From contig SVRG01000006.1 of NCBI GenBank assembly GCA_015064965.1, positions 1-44,841 on the forward strand: a DNA stretch of 44,841 nt, given 5' to 3'. How positions within the stretch are numbered: position 1 is the stretch's first letter; the number at the start of each line of letters is the position of its first letter. Below are positions 1 through 9,144 of this stretch, in pieces. The notes beneath the pieces were generated by a model, which did not search any database, was not told where the DNA came from, and was given only the letters and a program-made list of their open reading frames with translations. The position numbers were made by a program, and so were the translations under genes. Source of the DNA: Oscillospiraceae bacterium. Its GTDB lineage: Bacteria; Bacillota; Clostridia; Oscillospirales; CAG-272.

Positions 1-16
1 ATCTATAAAATCTCCA

Positions 17-1348
17 TTAAAATCTGTTTTTTCTTCTGTTTTTACCGGTAAAATCACTAATGGATACACCGCTTTTTTGTTTTGGCGCATCCGTCTTCAT
101 TACGGCAAAATAGCGAAGCGCATCAGGGAGATGCGTTATCTCATGCGGTTCTGTAGCGCAGTCACCGATGCGCTTTTTGTCTGAAAGAAGGGACGGCAGG
201 CAACGAATGAGATTTTCACAATCACGGCTGATTTTCAGCTTTGAGTCCTCGCCTCCGTCATTTACAAACACCTTGAGCCACTCTTTAAGCGCCATCCAAC
301 CGCCAATGCGATTGTTGTCAGCGGCGCAAAGCGGTACGCCGTGCTCCTCAAAAAGCATGGCTATGCTCTTGCCGCTGTCCTTTTGGCGTGACCAGAGATC
401 GGGCGGAGCAAGTGTGCGATAAATTTCAAGCCCTGCGCTCGCCTCCCTTATCGCCTCTGCCGCCGCAGAAACGATAAGGTCATGCGCGTAAACTTCCTTA
501 AAAACCGTGGCATATCCCGCTGCATCAACTTCGATAAACAAGCACGCCAGCGCATCAAGACCGTAGTCAATGGCACGGTAAATGCGTGCACCGCGCACAA
601 GCGGCTTTGGCGAAATGATATGCACGTCGCTGCGAAACTCTGAGAAAAACTGTCCTCCGCCAACTCCCCATTCTCCAAGACCGCAAACGCGGTAACGCTC
701 GGGATCGCGGATTTTCATTTCCTCAAATACGCGCAAATCTGCCGCATCGAGCCACTCGTTTACCTTGTAATTTACCGTCAATGTAAACACATCGGGCGAT
801 GAGCGATCAAAAAACCTCTTTTTCAGCCAATGGTTTTCGCTCCAAGGGTTAAATGTCAGCGTAATCTGCTTAAAAAGACCTTTTGGCACCTCGCCGCGGA
901 TGCTCTCATCAAGCGTATTAAAAGCATCTTCACTGTCCACCTCATACGCTTCCTCAATCCACATCCAGCAAAGAACTCCGCACGAAACCGTGAGCGAAGT
1001 AAGTTTCAGCGGATCGTCAAGCCCTGCAAAAAATATCCTCTGTCCGGTAGCCTTTACAATGATTTCAAGCGGGGCGCTCTTAAAATCAAAGTATTCTTCG
1101 GCAGAAAGCCGTTTTATAGCCCACCTAAGTTCGGAAAAGGCAGAGCGCTCAAGCGTGCGATATGTCCGGCGCACCACAACAAGGTTTGCCTGTGGGTGCT
1201 TTAAAAGATGATAGATGTACCAAAGTGCCGTAGTTTTGCTCTTTTTAGAAGCGCGGGAGCCCTTGACAACGCGGTAGCGCTTGCGTGTCCGCCAGAACTC
1301 TGCATAGCCGCCACCGACAATGTCGGGCAAAAACTGCTTTTTTGTCAC
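17..1348 (-). CDS. Phage terminase large subunit (PBSX-like)
   Basis: 443 aa ORF with VVKGSRASKKSKTTALWYIYHLL (Walker-A-like), WIEEAYEVDSEDAF (Walker-B-like), TFNPWSENHWLKKRFF and a C-terminal nuclease-like region with HLPDALRY. Confidence 0.9.
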   Translation of the reverse strand: MTKKQFLPDIVGGGYAEFWRTRKRYRVVKGSRASKKSKTTALWYIYHLLKHPQANLVVVRRTYRTLERSAFSELRWAIKRLSAEEYFDFKSAPLEIIVKATGQRIFFAGLDDPLKLTSLTVSCGVLCWMWIEEAYEVDSEDAFNTLDESIRGEVPKGLFKQITLTFNPWSENHWLKKRFFDRSSPDVFTLTVNYKVNEWLDAADLRVFEEMKIRDPERYRVCGLGEWGVGGGQFFSEFRSDVHIISPKPLVRGARIYRAIDYGLDALACLFIEVDAAGYATVFKEVYAHDLIVSAAAEAIREASAGLEIYRTLAPPDLWSRQKDSGKSIAMLFEEHGVPLCAADNNRIGGWMALKEWLKVFVNDGGEDSKLKISRDCENLIRCLPSLLSDKKRIGDCATEPHEITHLPDALRYFAVMKTDAPKQKSGVSISDFTGKNRRKNRF

Positions 1349-1653
1349 TTTAATTCATCCTCACCGCAGATAATAAGCGGAAGTGCAATGCTGCCCTCAA
1401 GCCGCTCGCCAAAAAGACCGTAGTGCTTTCCGATAAGCTCGGCTGCTTTCGTCACATCAGAAAGACGTGGGCGAAGTTTTACAACTTCGAGCCGCTCGCC
1501 GCGCTCCACAATAACACGCCCATCTTCTTCGGTGGTTTTTGTTTCCTCGCGCAGTTTTATAACGCTGTCCTCGGTCTCTTCCCGGCGGAGTATCTGAGTT
1601 AATCTTTCCAGCACTTCTTCTGCTGTAGCAACTGCTTTATTTTCGCTTTCCAT
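1345..1653 (-). CDS. Short terminase small-subunit-like protein (C-terminal type region only)
   Basis: Overlaps the large terminase start by 4 nt. Start chosen at MESENK (1653) behind a strong AAGGAGG RBS. The C-terminal DVTKAAELIGKHYGLF matches the terminase small-subunit tail pattern; no N-terminal HTH seen. Confidence 0.6.
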   Translation of the reverse strand: MESENKAVATAEEVLERLTQILRREETEDSVIKLREETKTTEEDGRVIVERGERLEVVKLRPRLSDVTKAAELIGKHYGLFGERLEGSIALPLIICGEDELK

Positions 1654-1693
1654 TTGTTGTTCCTCCTTTCGGCTAAAATGCGTTCTCACCGCA

Positions 1694-1719
1694 CGCGACA
1701 CAGATATTTCTGTATCGCG
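1694..1719. promoter_or_regulatory. Imperfect palindrome CGCGACACAGA-TATT-TCTGTATCGCG in the terminase leader, next to a minus-strand TATAAT-like box (~1727-1734)
   Basis: 11-bp arms with one non-Watson-Crick position, directly downstream of a -10-like element on the minus strand. Confidence 0.4.
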
Positions 1720-1836
1720 CATTATTATTATAACACACCAAATCCGGGAAAATTCGGAAAGTTTTAAAGAAATTTCTGTATGGACGGGATAAAAAAATAA
1801 CACCCCTCGGGGGTGTTACTGTATTGGTATATATTT

Positions 1837-2142
1837 TTATTCCTGCATGATTTCAATCGAAATGTCATTAATATATCTGTCATCGTTCCAATGGCGAAGA
1901 CGTTCAAGAATCTCAAACATTTTCGCACAACTCTCGGGGAAATTCTTTTGAAACCTGTCCATTCCCCAAATTTGTATATGGATGGGATCCCCAACAAGAC
2001 CTTTTGAACAATCCCAAAAAGCTGACCAGTTTTCGCCATAGTAGTCGGGAAAGTCAAACGCCTCTTTTATGATTTTGTGTACATCTCCATAGTATTTAAT
2101 ATTGCTAAAATCAAGTATATATGGGTTTCTGTATTCGTACAT
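1837..2142 (-). CDS. Barstar-like (barnase inhibitor family) protein
   Basis: 101 aa, with HKIIKEAFDFPDYYGENWSAFWDCSKGL typical of the barstar fold signature. Confidence 0.85.
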   Translation of the reverse strand: MYEYRNPYILDFSNIKYYGDVHKIIKEAFDFPDYYGENWSAFWDCSKGLVGDPIHIQIWGMDRFQKNFPESCAKMFEILERLRHWNDDRYINDISIEIMQE

Positions 2143-2220
2143 TGCCTTTCTCCTTTACCGTAATACTTTGTATTATATATTTTACGTATGATAATATAAA
2201 TATAAGTTTATCTCTCTATC

Positions 2221-2328
2221 TGTCATCCTGAACGCAGTGAAGGATCTGCGAGCCGTAGGCTCGTCTTTTGGAGAAAAACCTTGATTTCATCAAGGTTTTC
2301 AGATTCTTCGCATTCGCTCAGAATGACA
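2221..2328. repeat. Intergenic inverted-repeat element (MITE/REP-like; TGTCATYCTGA...AGAATCTG termini) with two internal hairpins
   Basis: Terminal arms TGTCATCCTGAACGCAGTGAAGGATCTG and CAGATTCTTCGCATTCGCTCAGAATGACA; internal CGAGCCgtaGGCTCG and AAAACCTTGATttcATCAAGGTTTT. Confidence 0.85.
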
Positions 2329-2359
2329 TGCGGGTGTACTTAGCATAGTAATGTAAACT

Positions 2360-2827
2360 TTAATTTACCTTTTCATAGACTGCGATGACGTAATCGCAGT
2401 CTGTTTCGGTATAAAACTCAAGTTTAGTTACATCAACTTCCATTGTAGCGGCGAGACCTTTGCCATGCCACTTTGCATAAGCTTCTTTCTTTGTCCAGAT
2501 TTCAAAAAAGCGCTCGCAATTATCACCGACATACTCGCATTCGCGCTCGGTAAAAAAGCGTTTTGCCACGCGCACCGACCTTGGATTTACCTTTTGAATA
2601 TCCGCACCGATTTCTCTATCGGACACGGCTAAAATCACTCTGCCGCCGCTATGGCTTGCACTGAATTTTATCGGCAGATCGGCAAAATACGGCTTGCCGC
2701 TCTCGCCCTTTAAAACAACGGGCGCATCAACTGCGCAAAGCTCTTTTGCGCAAAGACGTATCAATCGCTGTGATGCATCGTGGTCGCTTTCACCGTCTAA
2801 AATATCACTTTTATACAACTTCAGCAT
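2360..2827 (-). CDS. 4'-phosphopantetheinyl transferase (Sfp-type)
   Basis: Motifs IKFSASHSGGRVILAVS, EIGADIQKV and FFEIWTKKEAYAKWHGKGL. Confidence 0.92.
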   Translation of the reverse strand: MLKLYKSDILDGESDHDASQRLIRLCAKELCAVDAPVVLKGESGKPYFADLPIKFSASHSGGRVILAVSDREIGADIQKVNPRSVRVAKRFFTERECEYVGDNCERFFEIWTKKEAYAKWHGKGLAATMEVDVTKLEFYTETDCDYVIAVYEKVN

Positions 2828-2839
2828 TTTTACCTCGCA

Positions 2840-2868
2840 AAAAACGCCGCTTGACGGCGGCGTTTTTT
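2840..2868 (-). terminator. Intrinsic terminator after the fumarase alpha gene
   Basis: AAAAACGCCGC-ttgac-GGCGGCGTTTTTTT hairpin with T-run, immediately after the stop codon at 2868. Confidence 0.8.
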
Positions 2869-3740
2869 TAAATCTCTGTTTCTCTGTGCCTTATCACATG
2901 GCAGTTTATATTAACAGCAACAGGAAGCCCCGCAATATGTGTGGGAGCAGCTGCAATTTTTACCGCAAGCGCGGTTGTATCACCTGAAAATCCCTGCGGT
3001 CCGATATCGGTCTTATTGATTTCATCAAGTATACGTTTTTCAAGCGCTGCGTACTTTTCATTTTCATTTACATCGTCAAGTTTTCGGCAAAAGCACTCTT
3101 TGGCAAGGATTGCACATCCTTCAAAATCGCCGCCAATACCAACGCCAACGCATATCGGCGGACATGGATTTGAGCCTGCCTTTATAACGGTATCAAGTAC
3201 AAAATTTACAATATCATCTTCTGTCGCAGAGGGAGTGAACATTTTGAGCGCGCTCATGTTTTCACTGCCAAATCCTTTTGGCAGTGCAACAATGCGCACC
3301 TTGTTGCCACGCACCGCACGAATGTGAACAATGGCAGGTGTATTATCGTTTGTATTAACTCTGTCGTAAAGCGGGTCGCGCACTACCGAAAGGCGCAGAG
3401 CCTCTCCCACATATGCCTCTCTCACACCGTTATTTACGGCATCTGTGAGATTGCCGTTTATGTAAACCTCATCTCCGACATACACAAAAACAACCGCCAT
3501 GCCCGTGTCCTGACAGACGGGAACATCCATCTCTTTTGCCGCCTCAACATTGTCTATAAGCCTTGTAAGTACCTTTTTTGCAAGCGGATTTCTCTCATGC
3601 TCTTTTGCGCACTCAATACAGCTTGTAACATCGTTTGTCAGCGTATAATTAGCCTTTGTAAAAAGGTCACGCACGGCATTGCTTATTTCCCTTGGCTCAA
3701 CTATGCGTATCTCTTTTCCTTTGTATAAAACCTTTTCCAC
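2868..3740 (-). CDS. Class I fumarate hydratase, alpha subunit
   Basis: VPVCQDTGMAVVFVYVG, GSENMSALKMFTPSA and GSNPCPPICVGVGIGGDFEGCAILAKE motifs; 290 aa alpha-only form. Confidence 0.93.
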   Translation of the reverse strand: MEKVLYKGKEIRIVEPREISNAVRDLFTKANYTLTNDVTSCIECAKEHERNPLAKKVLTRLIDNVEAAKEMDVPVCQDTGMAVVFVYVGDEVYINGNLTDAVNNGVREAYVGEALRLSVVRDPLYDRVNTNDNTPAIVHIRAVRGNKVRIVALPKGFGSENMSALKMFTPSATEDDIVNFVLDTVIKAGSNPCPPICVGVGIGGDFEGCAILAKECFCRKLDDVNENEKYAALEKRILDEINKTDIGPQGFSGDTTALAVKIAAAPTHIAGLPVAVNINCHVIRHRETEI

Positions 3741-3742
3741 TT

Positions 3743-4027
3743 TTATTCCTCAACATTGATGGGATAGAACTGCTCGCCGGGAGTAATGTATCCGTATTCG
3801 TGAGCAATATCGCGCACATAATCCTCGTCCATCGGAGCATCAAGCAGCTCCTCTTTTCTGGCATTCTCCTCCGACTGCGAGGTAACTGCTGCCGCAAGAA
3901 GGTCATTTTGACGGCGCATTTCGTTGCCCTTCATCCACAGTGCGCCGATAATGATGATTCCAAGTGCGAGGAACACCACAAATGCAATACGCACGGATGC
4001 AGGAATATTATTTGATTTTTTCTCCAT
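3743..4027 (-). CDS. divIC: FtsB/DivIC-like septum formation initiator
   Basis: Single TM helix, short coiled coil and DEDYVRDIAHEYGYITPGEQFYPI. Start at MEKKSNN (4027). Genomic context with yabP/yabQ. Confidence 0.8.
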   Translation of the reverse strand: MEKKSNNIPASVRIAFVVFLALGIIIIGALWMKGNEMRRQNDLLAAAVTSQSEENARKEELLDAPMDEDYVRDIAHEYGYITPGEQFYPINVEE

Positions 4028-4604
4028 GCGTACCTCCGTTAAAAACGCAGCCGCCCTTTTTGATTTTTTTACTTCTGGCACGGTGCGCCGCATTTTTCTT
4101 ACATTTATTTATATAAGTATTATACCTCTTTACAAAGTTCATTACAATAGGAAAACTTAAAATTTGCAAAACTGTTTTTTTCACAAGTTCATACATATAC
4201 AAAAAAGGTGCCGCAAAAAGCGCAAGCACATATTTAACCGAGCGCTTAAAAAGCGACACAAGAAAAGCAGATACAGCGATAAAAAGCTTTCCCAGTGTGT
4301 AGTAATAAAGCAAGAATCCGAGAAATGCACCGATAAGTCCGTAAGAACGCATGCGCCCATCCCCGGTAAGAAAAAAGAATACGCACATACAAACAGTTAA
4401 AACAACAAAAAAGAAAAGGTCGCCAAGGCACACAAAAACATAACCAAAAATTCTTTTTTGCCCGCCTTTTTTAAACGGTGAACGCGCATCAATACCAAGG
4501 ACAAGCCTTGAAAAGCGAATCAGGTCATATATAACCCCCATCGCAATGCCCAAAACTACAGAAAGCGCCGCACTTATAGCGGCTTGTGTCATCGAAACTT
4601 CCAT
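4008..4604 (-). CDS. yabQ: Spore cortex biosynthesis protein YabQ
   Basis: Multi-TM protein with GIAMGVIYDLIRFSRLVLG start; located between yabP and divIC as in other spore formers. Confidence 0.85.
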   Translation of the reverse strand: MEVSMTQAAISAALSVVLGIAMGVIYDLIRFSRLVLGIDARSPFKKGGQKRIFGYVFVCLGDLFFFVVLTVCMCVFFFLTGDGRMRSYGLIGAFLGFLLYYYTLGKLFIAVSAFLVSLFKRSVKYVLALFAAPFLYMYELVKKTVLQILSFPIVMNFVKRYNTYINKCKKNAAHRARSKKIKKGGCVFNGGTHGEKIK

Positions 4605-4607
4605 AGT

Positions 4608-4850
4608 TTATTTTGCAAACAGTTTTTTCTTTGGCACCTTGGAGTAGAAAACACCGTCTATCCTGCCTGCCACAAGCATGTCTCCGCTCTCTGAGGACAT
4701 ATTCAGTATCCGCATACCTTCACCCTCAATTTCAAGTTTTCCAAGATCGCTCATAACACATATGTAGTCAGTGTCAAAGCTTATTACCTCGCGCACGTCG
4801 CTCAGGCTTAACGTTTCTCGGTCTTTTAAATGAATATTTCCGCCCACCAT
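4608..4850 (-). CDS. yabP: Sporulation protein YabP
   Basis: 80 aa, DRETLSLSDVREVISFDTDYICVMSDLGKLEIEGEGMRILNMSSESGDMLVAGRID; AAGGAGG RBS. Confidence 0.88.
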   Translation of the reverse strand: MVGGNIHLKDRETLSLSDVREVISFDTDYICVMSDLGKLEIEGEGMRILNMSSESGDMLVAGRIDGVFYSKVPKKKLFAK

Positions 4851-4928
4851 GCATACCTCCTTTTTTATAATGGTATGCTGAAAGAAAAAGAGAGAGAACT
4901 GATTTTTGCAAAAAAGTTCTCCCCTGTC

Positions 4929-5171
4929 TTAATCTATTACAGTGTACATATCTGCGGCATCTGCCTTTTTGGTGCTGTCCTTTACATCGGTAACCTTTAC
5001 CTTGAGCACTCTTTCTCCAAACGCAATTTCAATAACGTCACCAACCTTAACATCATACGATGCCTTGACGATTCTACCGTTAACGCTGATGTGTGCAGCA
5101 TCGCAGGCATCATTTGCAACAGTACGGCGTTTGATAAGACGCGATACCTTTAAAAATTTATCTATTCTCAT
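4929..5171 (-). CDS. rqcP: S4-domain RNA-binding protein (RqcP/YabO)
   Basis: MRIDKFLKVSRLIKRRTVANDACDAAHISVNGRIVKASYDVKVGD; located between yabP and hup. Confidence 0.92.
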   Translation of the reverse strand: MRIDKFLKVSRLIKRRTVANDACDAAHISVNGRIVKASYDVKVGDVIEIAFGERVLKVKVTDVKDSTKKADAADMYTVID

Positions 5172-5184
5172 ATTTCCTCTACCG

Positions 5185-5219
5185 TTTAAAAAGTCGGCTC
5201 AATGAGCCGACTTTTTAAA
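5185..5219 (-). terminator. Intrinsic terminator after hup
   Basis: TTTAAAAAGTCGGCTC-aat-GAGCCGACTTTTTAAA hairpin with T-run. Confidence 0.85.
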
Positions 5220-5228
5220 AAACTAAAA

Positions 5229-5501
5229 TTAGTTAACCTTGTCCTTGAATGCCTTACCAGCGGAAAATGCAGGATACTTGGAAGCTGCGATCTTGATGGT
5301 TTCGCCGGTCTTGGGGTTTCTGCCTTCGCGAGCTGCGCGGGTCTTGGTTTCAAAAGTACCAAAGCCAACGAGCTGAACCTTTTCGCCCTTTGCAAGTGCA
5401 GTTTCGATAGCGCAGATGGTAGCGCCGAGAGCTGCCTCAGCATCCTTCTTCTTAAGTCCGGTTTCCTTAACGATAGCTTCAATAAGTTCTGTCTTGTTCA
5501 T
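5229..5501 (-). CDS. hup: HU-family DNA-binding protein
   Basis: [25 protein letters not shown]...[30 protein letters not shown]. Confidence 0.97.
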   Translation of the reverse strand: MNKTELIEAIVKETGLKKKDAEAALGATICAIETALAKGEKVQLVGFGTFETKTRAAREGRNPKTGETIKIAASKYPAFSAGKAFKDKVN

Positions 5502-5643
5502 GGTTTTATAATCCTTTCAAAATAAATATCCGCATTGGCAATTTCTGCCCTATGTTCGTATTCATTTTACCACTTATAACATGACTTTTCAAGTATTTTT
5601 TTCAAAAATAACGCAAAAATAACGCATTTTTTGGTTATTTTCA

Positions 5644-6444
5644 CTATTTTTCTTGCAATTTCGCCCTATCCCAATACTTATCGAGCTCTTCAAGCGAAAG
5701 TTCTTCCATCTGTTTGCCATCTGCAAGAACACCTTTTTCCACCTCGGCAAAGCGGGAAATGAACTTGTCAGTAGCTCTTGTCAGCGCAAGCTCTGCAGAA
5801 ATTCCGTACTTGCGCGCGGTATTTACCACTGCAAAAAGCAAGTCGCCAAGCTCCTCCTCGCGCATATCATCCGGCGCGTTTAAAAACTCCTCTGTTTCCT
5901 CGGTTATCTTTTTTGCGGCATCCTCGGCACACTCAAAATCAAATCCGACCTTTGCCGCCTTTTTACCAACCTTTTCGGCACGCATAAGCGCCGGCAACGG
6001 TTTTGGTACGCTTTCAAGAGTTGATGTAACGGTGTCGCGATGCTTTTCCTTTGCCTTGAGTTTTTCCCAGTTCACAAGCACCGCATCGGACGTTTCTGCT
6101 ACGGTATCTGCGAAAACGTGGGGATGGCGGTAAATAAGTTTTTTAACAACTCCGTCGGTGACATCGTCTATGTCAAAACCGCCCTCTTCTTTATCAATCT
6201 GTGCGTGGAATACGACCTGCATCATAACATCGCCGAGTTCCTCGCAAAGAAGCTCCTTATCCTGAGTATCAATACCCTCTATCGCCTCATAAGTTTCGTC
6301 GATAAAATTTTGTCTGATGCTCTCGTGAGTCTGCTCCCTGTCCCAGGGGCATCCGCCCGGCGCACGCAAGATCTCCATAACCGTACAGAGATCGTAAAAA
6401 TCGTAATGTTCCTTTTTTAATAATGCTTTTATTTTCTCGTTCAT
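5644..6444 (-). CDS. mazG: Nucleoside triphosphate pyrophosphohydrolase MazG
   Basis: LRAPGGCPWDREQTHESIRQNFIDETYEAIEGID and EELGDVMMQVVFHAQI; duplicated MazG domain. Confidence 0.96.
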   Translation of the reverse strand: MNEKIKALLKKEHYDFYDLCTVMEILRAPGGCPWDREQTHESIRQNFIDETYEAIEGIDTQDKELLCEELGDVMMQVVFHAQIDKEEGGFDIDDVTDGVVKKLIYRHPHVFADTVAETSDAVLVNWEKLKAKEKHRDTVTSTLESVPKPLPALMRAEKVGKKAAKVGFDFECAEDAAKKITEETEEFLNAPDDMREEELGDLLFAVVNTARKYGISAELALTRATDKFISRFAEVEKGVLADGKQMEELSLEELDKYWDRAKLQEK

Positions 6445-6494
6445 TGTTTTGTATGTCAGTACCTTTTTGTAAAATTTTTCAGTTATTCTTTGGT

Positions 6495-8216
6495 TTACTT
6501 TATCAAATGCAACTTATCCATAACCTTTAAGAGCTTTCCGCCCATGGGGATAAACTCAAAATCATCGCGGTCAAGCGCGCGAAGCAGTACTATCGCCGCA
6601 AAATATACAACCGCTGCCACTGCTATTGCCGCAATTGTATTGAGCCTTGACTCTCCGATAATACCGGTCAGCAAAGTATAGGAGCCTATCGCACCAGCGC
6701 CGCAAAATGCCGCCGAGATAAGAGGCTTTAAAAATACGCGGCGGATACTGGGGCGGAAGTTTGCATATTTTGCACAGAAATAGAAGTTGCACACAACAAC
6801 TATAATATAGCAGATATCGGTGGAAATCGGCGCTCCGTCAATACCAATTTCAGGATTGCCGATAAGCAAAAAGCTTGCCGCTATTTTTGCCGCCGCGCCG
6901 ACAAGCATGGAAATAAGCGGCAGATAGGGGCGTTTGTTAGCCTGCAGAATCGAGTTTGTTATCGCAAGCATGCACACAAGGAATGACGAAATTGCAAGCT
7001 TTGTAAGAAGCGGCCCTGCAAGGGAGGCAGATGTTGTGTCGGAGGTAATATACGACATAAACATCTTATCATTTAAAAGTTCGCTGCTCTCCGCTGTATA
7101 CTTTGCAAGCAGATTTCCCGAACCGTAAATCATTGTAAGAATCGGAGTTGCAAGCACGGCCATGCCGACAGTACATGGCATGGAAAGAATAGCCGCCGTT
7201 TTGAGCGACGATGTCATTACCTTGTCAGCCTGCTTATCCTCTTTTTTCACAAGAAGCGCGCTTATCATCGGCACAAGTGAATATCCTATCGGATAAACAA
7301 GTACAGGAATGAGATTAAACATCGGAACTGCGAGCGTTGTGTAGTTGCCGTAGAGTGCCGCCGCTCCCTTTGAGGTAAAGCCGATCGACTGAAGCTGGCG
7401 CGAAATAACGGTTAGGTCAATGAGGTTTGCAAGCGACATAACCGATGACGAAAGCGTTACGGGAATTGCAATAACAACAAGCTCCTTTAGCAGTGATTTT
7501 GCACTTTCGGTTGCCATTGTGTCGCTGTTTGGCAGAGCGTATTCCTCGTTGATTTTCTGCGTGTTATAAAGCAGCTTTGTTATCCAGATAAAGCCCATGC
7601 CGCATAGCACACCTATAGTAAGACCAAAGATAGTCCAAGCCGCGGTGATATGAAGCTCGTCACCTCTCGCTATCGACCAATTTGCAAGCAAAATACCGAT
7701 AAGCAGTTTGCCGAGCGACTCAAGAAGCTGGGAAACTGCGGTGGGCCACATTACCTGATGTCCCTGGAAGTATCCGCGGAATGCGCTTGTAAGACATACA
7801 AAGAAAAGCGTTGGCGCAATTGCCATGATGCAGTACTTTGACTCAGGAATCTTTGCAACATTTTCAGAGAAGAATCCTGCACCGAAGAAGAGCGCGCAGG
7901 TGCCGACCGTTCCTATGATAAAGAACACGGCAAAAGCAATGCGCATTATCTTTTTTACCTGATTAAAGTTACCTGCAGCGCGACTGCGCGACACCATATA
8001 CGATATCGCAACAGGAAGTCCTGCGGTTGATACCATAAAAAATGTGGTATAGATCGTATACGCCGCATTGAAATATCCCATGCCGTCATCGCCGAGGATA
8101 TCGTGAAGCGGTATTTTAAAAAGCAGTCCTATTGCCTTTACGATAAGATTTGATATCGTAAGGATAAGCACGCCGTTTACAAACATTTTTGTGCTTGTTT
8201 TCTGTTTAGAAGCCAA
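6495..8216 (-). CDS. spoVB: SpoVB/MurJ-type polysaccharide (lipid) flippase
   Basis: 573 aa multi-TM MOP-superfamily protein (GLLFKIPLHDILGDDGMGYFNAAYTIYTTFFMVSTAGLPVAISYMVS). Confidence 0.85.
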   Translation of the reverse strand: MASKQKTSTKMFVNGVLILTISNLIVKAIGLLFKIPLHDILGDDGMGYFNAAYTIYTTFFMVSTAGLPVAISYMVSRSRAAGNFNQVKKIMRIAFAVFFIIGTVGTCALFFGAGFFSENVAKIPESKYCIMAIAPTLFFVCLTSAFRGYFQGHQVMWPTAVSQLLESLGKLLIGILLANWSIARGDELHITAAWTIFGLTIGVLCGMGFIWITKLLYNTQKINEEYALPNSDTMATESAKSLLKELVVIAIPVTLSSSVMSLANLIDLTVISRQLQSIGFTSKGAAALYGNYTTLAVPMFNLIPVLVYPIGYSLVPMISALLVKKEDKQADKVMTSSLKTAAILSMPCTVGMAVLATPILTMIYGSGNLLAKYTAESSELLNDKMFMSYITSDTTSASLAGPLLTKLAISSFLVCMLAITNSILQANKRPYLPLISMLVGAAAKIAASFLLIGNPEIGIDGAPISTDICYIIVVVCNFYFCAKYANFRPSIRRVFLKPLISAAFCGAGAIGSYTLLTGIIGESRLNTIAAIAVAAVVYFAAIVLLRALDRDDFEFIPMGGKLLKVMDKLHLIK

Positions 8217-8222
8217 AAGTCT

Positions 8223-9134
8223 TTACTTCCTTTCTCCAATGAACTCTCTGAAAACAGACTCATCGGGAACGTGTCTTGAATCTATCACGGGTATGTTTTC
8301 AAGTTTTTTTATAATGTCATTTGCGGTCTTTTTATGCTCGCTTTCATTTGAAATTCCCAAAAGAAGCGGAAGCACAAACGGTTTTATAACTGATATTTCG
8401 TATCCCATAGTGGAATTTATCTTAAAATCCACGCCGTCAAGATTGGGATAGATATTCTTGTCTTCATTTGCAACCACACTCTGCCAAAGCGAGAATGTAA
8501 ACTCTGCACTTGCCCCTCTGGTGCGTGCATCGCGGACAAGTCGGCGCATAAAACGAAGTTCTCTCGGAGAAAAGACTGTTTCTTCGTAGCTTATTCCTTC
8601 CTCAACGGAGATAAAGAGGGATGTATAGTCATGTCCCTTGAGGTATTTAACAAGTTCGGGATACACTGCCTGAATTCCCTCAAACAGAAAAACGTGCTCA
8701 TCCCGCACATAGATTTCCTCCATGTGTGTTCGTCTGCCGTCTGTAAAATCAAACTTTGGCAAAAGCACCTTGCCGCCGCGCTCAATGTCCTCGATAACAT
8801 TGCCAAAAAGCTCAAGGTCTATTGTCGAGGGAGAATCATAGTCCAGTGGTAGCCCACTGCTCTTGCTGCGCGCCTCAAGCACTTTTCTGTCAAAATAAAA
8901 ATCATCAATTGAGATAGAATGCAGTTCCTTGCCCAGTTTTTTAAAATCATCGTCTAAAATCCGCGCAGTTGTGGTCTTGCCGGAGCAGCTCGGTCCGCAA
9001 AGGGTTATGATTCTGCCGCCGTTTAAAGAAATTTCGCATGCCTTTTTTACATCTTCAAGATAACGGTTTTCGCAACCGTTTACAAAACCGTACGCTTCTT
9101 GTTCGGATAAAAAATCAAGTTTGTCTATGTTCAC
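8223..9134 (-). CDS. Uridine kinase-like / phosphoribulokinase-family nucleoside kinase
   Basis: P-loop TLCGPSCSGKTTTARIL, SISIDDFYFDR, DYDSPSTIDLELF, FLFEGIQAVYPEL. Confidence 0.85.
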   Translation of the reverse strand: MNIDKLDFLSEQEAYGFVNGCENRYLEDVKKACEISLNGGRIITLCGPSCSGKTTTARILDDDFKKLGKELHSISIDDFYFDRKVLEARSKSSGLPLDYDSPSTIDLELFGNVIEDIERGGKVLLPKFDFTDGRRTHMEEIYVRDEHVFLFEGIQAVYPELVKYLKGHDYTSLFISVEEGISYEETVFSPRELRFMRRLVRDARTRGASAEFTFSLWQSVVANEDKNIYPNLDGVDFKINSTMGYEISVIKPFVLPLLLGISNESEHKKTANDIIKKLENIPVIDSRHVPDESVFREFIGERK

Positions 9135-9144
9135 TTTATCTCAT

